DNA from: Osedax fenrisi
Taxonomy: Eukaryota; Annelida; Polychaeta; Sabellida; Siboglinidae
NCBI GenBank assembly: GCA_964019155.1
Contig: OZ025242.1
Coordinates: 70,038,220-70,102,219, forward strand
Direction: 5' to 3'
DNA length: 64,000 nt
Positions 40,586-51,276 of the stretch are shown one piece after another. A program made the position numbers and the translations under genes. The notes under the pieces were generated by a model. It was not told the origin of the DNA and searched no databases. It worked only from the letters and a program-made list of their open reading frames with translations. The stretch's first letter is position 1. Each line of letters starts with the position of its first letter.

Positions 40586-40632
40586 GAGTGCATTACTTAT
40601 TCATTGATAGCAGGAACGAGTACATCTAATGA
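40586..40632 (+). CDS. Candidate 47-nt exon linking module 6 to the MULE gene
   Basis: Acceptor ATCTTATTTATATAG| and a near-consensus donor |GTAAGTAA enclose 47 nt open in the phase left by module 6, reading ECITYSLIAGTSTSN. It ends with two codon bases that fit the first base of the acceptor exon at 40,709. The E-C-(S/I) start resembles the module motif LECSIS. This is a splice-phase inference, with no homology evidence. Confidence 0.35.
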
Positions 40633-40708
40633 GTAAGTAATTAAGTATAACTAGGAAGTGATTCCCTGGTATGATTTAACATAAATTATATTAAAATTGC
40701 AATTACAG

Positions 40709-41101
40709 TTCAATGATCGAAGAATCTTTGGTGGAGGCATATGATATAAGTAAGCCTTCAAACGGAGAGAGGTGGGGATATTTTAAACGACCCAAATGGA
40801 TATTGCTATGTTCGAAAAAGAAAGGGTAAATATTTATATATATATATATATATAGAGTATGTTTATATTAATATATATATAGTATATTTATACATACACT
40901 ATAGGATGGACATGTATGCGAAAGGATTTATGTGTTTCTACTGTTAAATGTATGGGTACCAACTTTAAGCTACTACATAACCATGCAGTCGATTTGACTT
41001 TATGTAAAAGAAAAATAATTACCAGAGATGCGAAGAAAACGGGAATAGAACACGTGTACAGGTATATACATATATTAATTATATAATATAATACATATAC
41101 A

Positions 41102-41137
<36 letters not shown>

Positions 41138-42712
41138 TACATATATAAGATTAGATTATAAATTATTGCAGAAGCAGTGTTGATATTGCATATATTACAA
41201 TGAAGAAAAACAATGTTACAATAAACCCGACATATTTAGCCCGCAATATAAATAATGCGCGTGCTGGACTCATTCCTAAACACCCCACTTCACTTGAATT
41301 TGAGTTACAACATGACAGTATACAGCCTAATTTTTTGGTTGCGGATATTAAGGTTAATAAGAAATATATTATTATAGTAATATTTAATCTATATACATAT
41401 TACAAAATTGTAAACCAAATTATTAAATGATATTTGTAGTTATACGGACAACGACATTTGGTGTTTTCTACTGAAAAGCAATTGTTACTATTATCTAAAT
41501 GTAAATGCTTATATATTGACGGCACTTTTAAAACCGTTAAACATCCATTTACACAATTATGGACAATCAGAGGCATGGTGAGAAAGGGCTCAAATATCAA
41601 ACAAGTCCTCCTTTCGACAATACTAATGAGTCGAAGAAGTTAATATAATTATAATTTATATAATATAAGTTATTTAAATAATACTTTAACATTTCTAGAA
41701 TCCATAGATTACGTCAACGTTTGGGAGGTATTAAAAAACGCAGTTCCAAAACCAATGAAAGTAAAAAGAGTTATAACGGACTTCGAAAAAGCGGAGTGGA
41801 AGGCGACTCGAATAGCATTCCCAGATGTAAAAATAATAGGATGTCTCTTCCATTACTCTCAAGCATTATGGAAGAAGGTATTTAATATATATTAATATAT
41901 CATTTTCACCTATATCTAGATGGTAGGATATATAGTTTATACTTTATAACTATTATATTATGTAAATCTTTGCTACTAATTACCTATACTCATAGAGAAC
42001 GAAGTGACTTCGTTCTCTATGCCTATACTACTAGTTAATTCTGATAATATCCTAGATAATGGAACTTGGTTTAAAAACGGAGATCATCAAATTAAGGAGA
42101 GTTATGGCTCTGCCATATAACGATTCGAAGGATATTGAGTATGTATTCTATTTCGAATCTTACTATATTTATATTTTAATGTATTATTTTATTAATAACA
42201 GTGCTGTATTTAAACGTTTAAAACGTAAGCATTTAAGAGATTCTAAATTCATTCCTTTCTTGGATTATTTCGAGAAGTTCTGGTTGACAGGATATTTTAA
42301 ACCTTCAAATTGGTCGATATTTAAGTAAGTATATATATATATATATATTTATAATATAATGAAATTATAGTTTACTTATTTACCATATATCATCATAATT
42401 TATAAATTATCTAAAATTTACAGAATTCACATACGTACTAATAATGACAGCGAAGGTTTCAATAATAAATTAAACTCCGCAAATAGTAGCAATATGAATA
42501 TGTACAGACTAATTGAGGCTCTATACAAAGAATCTGAATTAGTAGAAATTGTATGTCGCGTCGTATCCTATGGATACGCTGTAAGAAGGCAGAGGAAACA
42601 GGCAGTCAAATTTGATAAAATGTTATGGGATACATGGAATCATAATCACAATGCCCACAAACTGAATAAAAAAATATCTAAATTATTGAATAATAAGCAA
42701 AAATGCTTATGA
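40709..42712 (+). CDS. FLYWCH zinc-finger + MULE transposase gene (spliced, N-terminal frameshift)
   Basis: Encodes a transposase of the Mutator-like (MULE) class. Inferred exons: 40,709-40,825, 40,905-41,061, 41,172-41,352, 41,440-41,638, 41,699-41,877, 42,056-42,138, 42,202-42,324, 42,424-42,712. All introns are GT-AG and phases match from exon 2 to the TGA. A FLYWCH finger spans exons 1-2 (DPNGYCYVRKRKG, then WTC...C...HNH). The MULE core is in exons 4-5: YIDGTFK carries the first catalytic Asp, VITDFEKAEW the second, and GCLFHYSQALWKK the conserved C/H region. RTNNDSEGFNNKLN in exon 8 has the usual DDE-linked Glu context. Exon 1 lacks 26 bp present in the inverted copy at 63,9xx, which breaks the frame before FLYWCH, so this copy is probably inactive unless an alternative start is used. 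TIRs were not found. Confidence 0.85.
41991..42021. other. Perfect 15-bp hairpin inside intron 5
   Basis: CATAGAGAACGAAGT and its exact complement are separated by one base, within the intron 41,878-42,055. It could be a structured intron element or a tiny palindromic insertion. Confidence 0.6.
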
Positions 42713-43300
42713 AATTAAATATATATAAAAATTCAATAAAAATACCATACTAAATGACTCTTTTCTAATTTCTTTAACAAATTAGTAAAACGTAAATATA
42801 ATTATATAAAGTGAAAGTAGGTTAACCCTACTCAAGAACTATATTACAATATTATAGTAACACTTTAAATTTATTATAAATAAATATATTATATATATTT
42901 TACACATACTATGTTAATTAATTTTATATTACAAGTTATATTATTTTTAAAATAAATTATATTCTACAATAGAACAACTTAAATAAGTCATTTTATATCT
43001 ATATTAAATACATTTAAATTTCATCTATTTTATTTATTATAACTAATTATATAATTTCTAATAATATATAGATAATTAATTTACAATACTAATACATTAA
43101 TAAAGAATTTAGAAACAAAAATCAAAAGTATTTAATATTAACCAAGTTATAATAATGAAAGCAATGCATATTATTATTATTGTAAAACAAGTTATGTAAA
43201 TTAAAAATAAAGCTACACATAATATTAACTAATTTTATATTACAAGTTATATTATTTTTAAAGTACATTTTATATTATATTATCTTCGTTGTCCTCGTCT
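42713..43300. other. AT-rich sequence between MULE gene and satellite
   Basis: Contains a repeated phrase (TAATTTTATATTACAAGTTA at about 42,918 and 43,230). No gene seen, apart from the possible 3' tail of a minus-strand frame ending ADEDNEDN at about 43,272-43,305 that enters the satellite. Confidence 0.5.
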
Positions 43301-45454
43301 GCAACAAGTACAACTGGTAGCCAGACTACAAGAAGACGTATCAATCTATATGAATATAATAATAAATTAGATATATTTAATTAAAGCGATTAAAATCAGA
43401 TAATATTATATAACAATGTTTTTAATACAGGCAAGTTGGGTATAATATATAAATAATACTATAATATAATAAATATACAACTAACATCAATATGTAAACA
43501 TGAATTTAATTCCGACCCATCCACGACTGCAACAAGTACAACTGGTAGCCAGACTACAAGAAGACGTATCAATCTATATGAATATAATAATAAATTAGAT
43601 ATATTTAATTAAAGCGATTAAAATCAGATAATATTATATAACAATGTTTTTAATATAGGCAAGTTGGGTATAATATATAAATAATACTATAATATAATAA
43701 ATATACAACTAACATCAATATGTAAACATGAATTTAATTCCGACCCATCCACGACTGCAACAAGTACAACTGGTAGCCAGACTACAAGAAGACGTATCAA
43801 TCTATATGAATATAATAATAAATTAGATATATTTAATTAAAGCGATTAAAATCAGATAATATTATATAACAATGTTTTTAATACAGGCAAGTTGGGTATA
43901 ATATATAAATAATGCTATAATATAATAAATATACAACTAACATCAATATGTAAACATGAATTTAATTCCGACCCATCCACGACTGCAACAAGTACAACTG
44001 GTAGCCAGACTACAAGAAGATGTATCAATCTATATGAATATAATAATAAATTAGATATATTTAATTAAAGCGATTAAAATCAGATAATATTATATAACAA
44101 TGTTTTTAATATAGGCAAGTTGGGTATAATATATAAATAATGCTATAATATAATAAATATACAACTAACATCAATATGTAAACATGAATTTAATTCCGAC
44201 CCATCCACGACTGCAACAAGTACAACTGGTAGCCAGACTACAAGAAGACGTATCAATCTATATGAATATAATAATAAATTAGATATATTTAATTAAAGCG
44301 ATTAAAATCAGATAATATTATATAACAATGTTTTTAATATAGGCAAGTTGGGTATAATATATAAATAATGCTATAATATAATAAATATACAACTAACATC
44401 AATATGTAAACATGAATTTAATTCCGACCCATCCACGACTGCAACAAGTACAACTGGTAGCCAGACTACAAGAAGACGTATCAATCTATATGAATATAAT
44501 AATAAATTAGATATATTTAATTAAAGCGATTAAAATCAGATAATATTATATAACAATGTTTTTAATACAGGCAAGTTGGGTATAATATATAAATAATGCT
44601 ATAATATAATAAATATACAACTAACATCAATATGTAAACATGAATTTAATTCCGACCCATCCACGACTGCAACAAGTACAACTGGTAGCCAGACTACAAG
44701 AAGACGTATCAATCTATATGAATATAATAATAAATTAGATATATTTAATTAAAGCGATTAAAATCAGATAATATTATATAACATAATGTTTTTAATATAG
44801 GCAAGTTGGGTATAATATATAAATAATGCTATAATATAATAAATATACAACTAACATCAATATGTAAACATGAATTTAATTCTGACCCGTCCACGAATGC
44901 AACAAGTACAACTGGTAGCCAGACTACAAGAAGACGTATCAATCTATATGAATATAATAATAAATTAGATATATTTAATTAAAGCGATTAAAATCAGATA
45001 ATATTATATAACAATGTTTTTAATATAGGCAAGTTGGGTATAATATATAAATAATGCTATAATATAATAAATATACAACTAACATCAATATGTAAACATG
45101 AATTTAATTCTGACCCGTCCACGAATGCAACAAGTACAACTGGTAGCCAGACTACAAGAAGACGTATCAATCTATATGAATATAATAATAAATTAGATAT
45201 ATTTAATTAAAGCGATTAAAATCAGATAATATTATATAACAATGTTTTTAATACAGGCAAGTTGGGTATAATATATAAATAATGCTATAATATAATAAAT
45301 ATACAACTAACATCAATATGTAAACATGAATTTAATTCCGACCCATCCACGACTGCAACAAGTACAACTGGTAGCCAGACTACAAGAAGACGTATCAATC
45401 TATATGAATATAATAATAAATTAGATATATTTAATTAAAGCGATTAAAATCAGA
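43301..45454. repeat. 228-bp tandem repeat, ten copies
   Basis: The landmark GCAACAAGTACAACTGGTAG starts at 43,301, 43,529, 43,757, 43,985, 44,213, 44,441, 44,669, 44,899, 45,127 and 45,355. The period is 228 bp (230 once, through a 2-bp insertion). Copies are nearly identical. The array is interrupted after the tenth copy by a Helitron and resumes for about 54 bp at 48,350. On the minus strand each unit contains two splice-bounded open intervals of 88 and 44 nt with compatible phases (see findings). Confidence 0.9.
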
Positions 45455-45969
45455 TCTATACATATAAAAGAAAGTCTATTTAAATGTTTATTTATTTATT
45501 TATTTATTTATTTATATATAGGCGTTCGATGTTTAAGAAAACGGCTCGACAGATTTACAAAATTTAAATTGCTACTAATTCTCTACGAAAAAAGTATTGT
45601 GGTTGTTCGGATGAATTTTTTTATTTCCACCTTTACACCGCTCATAATTACGTAAAACTGTCCTTTTAGAGCTATTTTCCCTATATCGGGAAATCTTTTG
45701 ATTTTAGAAGAAAATGTTTCACACATGAAATGTATGCGAATGTGAGGCGATTCGTAAAAATGTAATTATATTCACTTTACCATAATTAATGCATTCGTAA
45801 AGGGCAATAAACGGTGATAACGTTTACGTTTTCGATATATTTAACGAAGAAATTTTAAATTTGTCAATAAACACTTTAAATTTAAGTGATTTGTTATAAA
45901 TAAATAAATTGTTTTCTATGAATAAATCTTTGTCTACATCTACGTTGATAACGATTAGTTACTATTATA

Positions 45970-45985
45970 CCCGGGCAACGCCGGG
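45970..45985 (+). other. Internal copy of the Helitron 3' hairpin
   Basis: CCCGGGCAACGCCGGG is identical to the terminal hairpin at 48,320. It lies about 520 bp from the 5' end and directly upstream of the helicase frame, suggesting that a short Helitron end was fused to helicase sequence or that an earlier terminus was bypassed. Confidence 0.7.
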
Positions 45986-45996
45986 ACGTAACCCGG

Positions 45997-47598
45997 AAAA
46001 TTGTCAAGCAAATGATGAACAAAAATAGAATAGTTTATAACAAAATCTTACAAAGTGGAAATAACGAAGATGGAAAATTGCTTTTCCTAGATGCACCCGC
46101 AGGAACTGGAAAAACTTTTTTGATTAATTTATTGCTAGCTAAAGTGAAGATATGGCAAATAAATAACATATTGCCGTAGCATCATCAGGAATAGCAGCAG
46201 CTCTATTATTGAACTGTAGAACAGCCCATTCCATTTTTAAGATTACAATACATGTATGCAGTTAAACTGCAGTTAAACGAAGATTCCATTTGCAGTATAA
46301 AGAATAATTAAAAATCAGGTAAACTATTTAGAAGCTCCCAGCAAACAGTAAGAGCAGCATAATAGCAGCATAACAGCAGCATAACAGCAGCATAATATCA
46401 TTACAAATTAATAGCAGCATAATAGCAGCATAATAGACATTTAATAGCAGCATAATAGCGCAATGTAAACATTTGAGGCTCTAGCATTTGCTGTTATGCT
46501 GCTATTATGCTGCTCTTACTGTTTGCTGGGCTGTAGATTTATTGTTTGGGATGAATGTACAATGACTCACAATCACGCATTAGAAACCGTCGATAGAATG
46601 GTAAGAGACATAGTAAACAAAGATAAGCCGATTGGAGGACAGACATTAATATTTAGCGGAGATTTCAGACTAATCCTTCCATTAGTTAAAAGTGGTACAA
46701 AAACAGACCACATAAATTCGTGTTTGAAAACTTCAGTAATGTGGAAAAATATAAGATTAACTAAAAAAATGAGAGTATTCTTATCAAACAATCAAGATAC
46801 AGCCACATTCGAAAATCATCTCTTAGATATAGGTAATGAAATGACGCAGAAAAATAATGGTATGGATATTATCCCGTGCGGTAATTAATTGGAAAATAAG
46901 AATGAACTCATCACGACAATTTATGAAAATGTAGAAGACCATTATTTGGATGAAAATTGGCTTTGCGAAAGATGTATATTAACACCTAAAAATGACAATG
47001 TATATACAATAAATCAAAATTTACTAAATAAATTTCCAGGAGAGATTAAAGTATATAGGTCCATAGACAGAGTACAAAAGAAAAGAAGTTGTAAATTATC
47101 CCATAGAATTTTTGAATTTCATTAAACTTTCCGGATTACCAGACCATAAACTAGCACTAAAGTAGGAGCGCCAATCATGCTACTAAGAAATTTAAATCCC
47201 CCAAAATTATGTAATGGATCCAGATTGATCATAACTAATTTACAAATAATTTGATAGAAGCCAAAATACTAACGGGTCAATATAAGGGAGAAGAAGTCAT
47301 GTTTCCCAAAATACCACTGATACAATCAGATTATCTCTTTAATTTTAGAAGACACCAATTTCGAATAAAACTTTGTTTTTACATGACAATAAACACATCT
47401 CAAGGACAATCTTTTAAAGTCGTTGGCTTAGATCTTGAAACCGAATGCTTCGCCTACGGTCAATTATATGTAGGCTGTTCAAGAGTACGCAAAGAAAAAA
47501 AATTATATATACTTGCCAAAGATTTTCATATATATTATATAATATATATGAAAATCTTATATGAAAAACATATATTTTTTATAAATAAGAAAATATAA
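45997..47598 (+). pseudogene. Helitron Pif1-like helicase, broken
   Basis: The C-terminal helicase domain of a Helitron transposase (DNA unwinding during rolling-circle transposition). Motif I (Walker A) is DAPAGTGKTFLI at about 46,090-46,125. Motif Ia is in the next frame as VASSGIAAALL...RTAHSIFK. Motif II is IVWDECTM at 46,541-46,564. Motif III is IFSGDFRLILPLV. The segment NYPIEFLNFIKLSG, then GAPIMLLRNLNPPKLCNGSR, lies at about 47,090-47,215. Motifs V-VI are TINTSQGQS and YVGCSRV (about 47,391-47,490). At least five frame changes or stops (around 46,177, 46,265, 46,310, 46,887, 47,090 and 47,164) and a MITE at 46,337-46,530 interrupt it, so it is dead. The 46,496 frame start lies inside the MITE. 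No Rep domain precedes it. Confidence 0.9.
46337..46530. mobile_element. MITE with CCCAGC termini (copy 2)
   Basis: Perfect inverted termini of about 40 bp begin CCCAGCAAACAGTAAGAGC. The inner part repeats AGCAGCATAA. It splits the helicase between RS and CRFIVWDECTM. Removing it restores AGAAGCTGTAGA, with CT present on both sides, indicating a 2-bp target duplication. Confidence 0.85.
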
Positions 47599-47650
47599 AT
47601 AAAATTCGTAATAATTATAATGTCATTCGTAATAGCAGGGCAACATTTAA

Positions 47651-48285
47651 GGGGATCCCGCACATTTAAAGTGATGGTAATTTATTTTTTTTAATATTTT
47701 ATTCTATTACATAATAATACTTATTGTAGTGTTTTTTATTATCTGTAAAAAAATTAGACATGAATTCAGTCTAGAAGTTGCATAAAAATGTGTTTTTTAA
47801 CGATAAGATAATGCTATTATATGCTATTCAATATTACATTGTTATGCTGTCAAACTTCAAACGCTGTTTTCTCAGAATAATTATTTCGCGCTAGGTATAT
47901 GCATTCAAAAATATAGAACATAAAAAATATTATAATTATAATATTAATTTGTTGTGCTTTATATAGAATTTAATTATATGAATAGTAAAATTGAGAGATA
48001 TTTAATAAAATGTATAGAATTCATTGTATTAAATGATAATTTCTATAGAAAAACCATCATTTTAGTATTTCTAATTTTTAATTTAGATATATATAATATA
48101 ATAAATAATAATATTAAAAATAACTTTCTATTTTCCTATGCATGTATATATTATGAATACATGACATAAACAATTATGTCAATTGAATGAATAGAATATA
48201 AGTTCTATTTTTTTTAGTGGACATATATTTTTCCTATCTATTTATACACGAAATTGGCAAATTGCGTGTTATGTGCGGGATCCCC
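47651..48285. mobile_element. MITE with TTAA target duplication
   Basis: Inverted termini GGGGATCCCGCACAT at 47,651 and its complement ending at 48,285, flanked on both sides by TTAA (47,647-47,650 and 48,286-48,289). A TTAA duplication points to the piggyBac or Kolobok superfamilies. The 635-bp body is AT-rich. Its open frame at 47,954-48,169 shows no domain. Confidence 0.85.
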
Positions 48286-48319
48286 TTAAGACGTTATAAT
48301 TACCACTACAAGTATAATA

Positions 48320-48335
48320 CCCGGGCAACGCCGGG
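48320..48335 (+). other. 3' terminal hairpin of the Helitron
   Basis: CCCGGGCAACGCCGGG can fold with a CCCGG/CCGGG stem. It is followed by CCGAAGCCAGCTTG and the insertion edge. Confidence 0.75.
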
Positions 48336-48349
48336 CCGAAGCCAGCTTG

Positions 48350-48403
48350 TAATATTATATAACATAATGTTTTTAATATAGGCAAGTTGGGTATAATATA
48401 TAA
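48350..48403. repeat. Remnant of the 228-bp satellite beyond the Helitron
   Basis: AATATTATATAACATAATG through GGCAAGTTGGGTATAAT continues the satellite unit that was cut at 45,454. It carries the same 2-bp ACATAATG variant seen in one inner copy. Confidence 0.85.
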
Positions 48404-48768
48404 ATGAAAATTGTAAGGTAATTTTACAATTTAAAAAAATAAATTGAATGTCTGCTAGATTTATATTTTGCTAGAAATATTACATTATAATAATACGTAT
48501 TACGAGTTTGATTTTATATATCATTAAATTTTATATTTTAAATTAAAATAAATATTATATTCAATATAATTATCAATTTAATTATATATATATAAAGTAT
48601 AAACATCATTATCAGAATCATTCAGACAGTCCCATACCTAAAATAAATATTATAAAATGAACTATTAAAACTTTGATGAATCTTTAAAATATAATAAATT
48701 GTATATGTTCTATATAGTAGGTAATACATGTATGAATTATAAATTATAATTTATAATACATCTGCTAT
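48404..48768. other. AT-rich intergenic sequence
   Basis: No feature recognised. Confidence 0.55.
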
Positions 48769-48992
48769 TATAGTACTATACGTATTACATTATATACAAT
48801 GCATATAATGTAACATTTAAAATAGCAAATATAATAATGTAGAAGATGAATGTAATGTCATTAATTTATAATAATACATTTTTTATAATATAAGTTGTTC
48901 AGCTATATACTGTTATTTACTTTTTTTCTATAAATACTATGATTCATAGTATTCATAGTCTATGAATAATATTTTATATTAAACTATATTGA

Positions 48993-49021
48993 CCTCCTTT
49001 AGCTTGCGAATCTAAAGGAGG
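48993..49021. other. CCTCCTTTAG hairpin, copy 1
   Basis: CCTCCTTTAG and CTAAAGGAGG form a 10-bp stem with the loop CTTGCGAAT. The stem is conserved at 49,194 and 51,248. Confidence 0.75.
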
Positions 49022-49193
49022 CCATGATAATCGTGATGATTATATATACAAAATAAATCAATTTTTATATAATATTTAATTGTTAACTACGGTATATAAT
49101 ATAATATTATTCATAGTATAATACGTAGTTAACAATTAAATATTATATAAAAATTGATTTATTTTGTATATATAATCATCACGATTATCATGA

Positions 49194-49222
49194 CCTCCTT
49201 TAGCTTGCGAATCTAAAGGAGG
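49194..49222. other. CCTCCTTTAG hairpin, copy 2
   Basis: Identical stem and loop to the copy at 48,993, in the second half of the nested palindrome. Confidence 0.75.
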
Positions 49223-49894
49223 CCATGATATAGTTTAATATAAAATATTATTCATAGACTATGAATACTATGAATCATAGTATATACTAAGTATAGGCTT
49301 AGTTAATTATTATTAAGATAATAATTAACTAACACATATAGAATATTTAATTTTTAACTACGGTATATAATATAATATTATCATAATAATTATGCATAGT
49401 ATTTATTAAATAATTTAATACATAATTTATAGAAAAAAGTATATAATATATATGTAATTATTATTAAGATAATAATTAACTAACACATATGGAATTTTCT
49501 CTTGAAGAGGCACCATAGTAATCTGATGGTAATTCATAAATATATTCATTATTATTTCAATATATTCAACATTATTAAACGCATTTTATTACAACAAATA
49601 TAAATTTAATTTAAAATCTATTTAAAATTACAATATACAGATTATTAACAATTCCAATAGAACTACTTAAAATGTCAAAGGTTGATATTGCGAGTATTCC
49701 GATATTACTACACATACATAATTTATCATAATAACTTTAATAACATTTAATAACTTAACATCATTTAAATTGTCGTATATCACCATAGATCTAGAGAGAA
49801 ATGTCTCTCTAGCTCTATGTATATCACCGACGAGACCCACGATAGAAGCTATATTTATTATGATAGAAGTATACAATATACAAGTTATTTTAAT

Positions 49895-50308
49895 AAGTGG
49901 TCCGAGTTTACTTCACAAGTGGTCCGAGTTTACTTCACAAGTGGTCCGAGTTTACTTCAAAAGTGGTGCGAGTTCAAATTAAATGTTTACCTATTTAAGT
50001 ATATAATTCCACCAAAATATCATATTAAATGACTCTTTTTATAATTTATTTAGCAGATATAATATAATTATATAAGGTGGAAGTAAGTTGAAGCATATTA
50101 TATTATAGAAATATCCAAAATATAGTTATTTTAAAAGTGGTCCGAATCTTCTTTATGTTTTTAATAAGTGGTCCGAGTTTACTTTATGTTTTTAAAAAGT
50201 GGTCCGAGTTTACTTTATGTTTTTAAAAAGTGGTCCGAGTTTACTTTAAAAGTGGTCCGAGTTTACCTCAAAAGTGGTCCGAGTTTACCTGGTCCGAGTT
50301 TACTGGTA
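49895..50308 (-). repeat. CGGACC array, minus orientation
   Basis: AAGTGGTCCGAGTTTAC units, the complement of the 943-1601 motif, including the same AT-rich spacer with the ACTCGCACCAC variant (as GGTGCGAGTTC). It ends at GGTCCGAGTTTACTGG, the same terminus as at 943. The overlapping open frames (49,770-50,368) are translations of the repeat. Confidence 0.85.
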
Positions 50309-50373
50309 TTCCTAACGTGCACTGGCAGTCATGTAATAAACTATCTATATACAAGTTATCTTATTTAATACTA

Positions 50374-50470
50374 TATCTATAATCTAATATATATCTATAA
50401 TCTAATATATATCTATAATCTAATATATATCTATAATCTAATATATATCTATAATCTAATATATATCTAT
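50374..50470. repeat. 18-bp tandem repeat
   Basis: ATCTATAATCTAATATAT repeated about five times. Confidence 0.85.
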
Positions 50471-50499
50471 ACACATATAAACTTATCAAATAGGTAAAC

Positions 50500-50600
50500 A
50501 TTTAATTTGAACTCGCACCACTTTTGAAGCCTTTTGAAATAAACTCGGACCATTTTTAAAGTAAACTCGGACCACTTTTAAAGTAAACTCGGACCACTTA
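50500..50600 (+). repeat. CGGACC array, plus orientation fragment
   Basis: Three GTAAACTCGGACCACTT-like motifs and a CTCGCACCAC variant at the inner edge of the right palindrome arm. Confidence 0.8.
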
Positions 50601-51247
50601 TTAAAATAACTTATATATTGTATACTAAGTATAATACTTCTATCATAATAAATATAGCTTCTATCGTGGGTCTCGTCGGTGATATACGACAATTTAAATT
50701 ATGTTAAGTTATTAAATTATAAATTATGTATGTGTAGTAATATCGGAATACTCGCAATATCAACCTTTGACATTTTAAGTAGTTCTATTGGAATTGTTAA
50801 CAATCTGTATATTCAATATAATATTGTAATTTTAAAGGATTTTAAATTAAATTTATATTTGTTGTAATAAAATGCGTTTAATAATGTTATGAATATATTT
50901 ATGAATTACCATCAGATTACTATGGTGCCTCTTCAAGAGAAAATTCTATATGTGTTAGTTAATTATTATCTTAATAATAATTACATGTAATTATTTGCAT
51001 ATATATTATATACTTTTTTCTATAAATTATCATAATTATCATAATTATTATGTATTAAATTATTATATTACACTTTATACATATATTTTTAGAAATTCAT
51101 TATTCCATATATACATGTTTTCATTTAGATTTTATTTTCGTGTGCATTAGAGCGTATCATAAATTTGCGTAACGCACGCCTTACGTGAACTTTGCTATTT
51201 ATAGTTATTTAATTTTTGCCTACCGTCCGTATTCCCCATTATCATGA

Positions 51248-51276
51248 CCTCCTTTAGCTTGCGAATCTAAAGGAGG
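51248..51276. other. CCTCCTTTAG hairpin, copy 3
   Basis: Identical stem and loop in the right arm. Its flank is GGTCATGA rather than GGCCATGA, restoring complementarity with the left flank. Confidence 0.75.

Larger units (their letters stand above)
45455..48349 (+). mobile_element. Helicase-only Helitron inserted in the satellite
   Basis: The satellite reads ATCAGATAATATT without insertion. Here ATCAGA is followed by TCTATACATATAAAAGAAAG, and after 2,895 bp TAATATT resumes, so insertion was between A and T as Helitrons do. The 5' end resembles the termini of the A-family elements. A perfect hairpin motif CCCGGGCAACGCCGGG lies at 48,320-48,335, about 14 bp before the 3' edge. The last bases are AGCTTG rather than the usual CTRR. 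The element carries a broken Pif1-type helicase and two MITEs, but no Rep (HUH) domain. Confidence 0.8.
48937..49283. repeat. Smaller palindrome nested in the left arm
   Basis: 48,937-49,091 and 49,124-49,283 are near-perfect inverted copies of about 155 bp around a 32-bp AT-rich centre. Each half contains the CCTCCTTTAG hairpin. Confidence 0.85.

Noticed and set aside
43301..45454. Plus-strand reading of the 228-bp unit (SDPSTTATSTTGSQTTRRR).
   Set aside because: It looks protein-like but has no start, ends in a stop in every unit and lacks a good acceptor. The minus-strand splice model fits better, and neither is proven.
46573..46791. Minus-strand frame opposite the helicase.
   Set aside because: Shadow of the helicase pseudogene.
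47954..48169. 71-residue frame inside the TTAA MITE.
   Set aside because: AT-rich frame with no transposase motif. The element is too short to be autonomous.
49667..50867. Several 60-71 residue frames on both strands.
   Set aside because: Translations of the CGGACC repeats and palindrome arms, with mirrored frames on the two strands.
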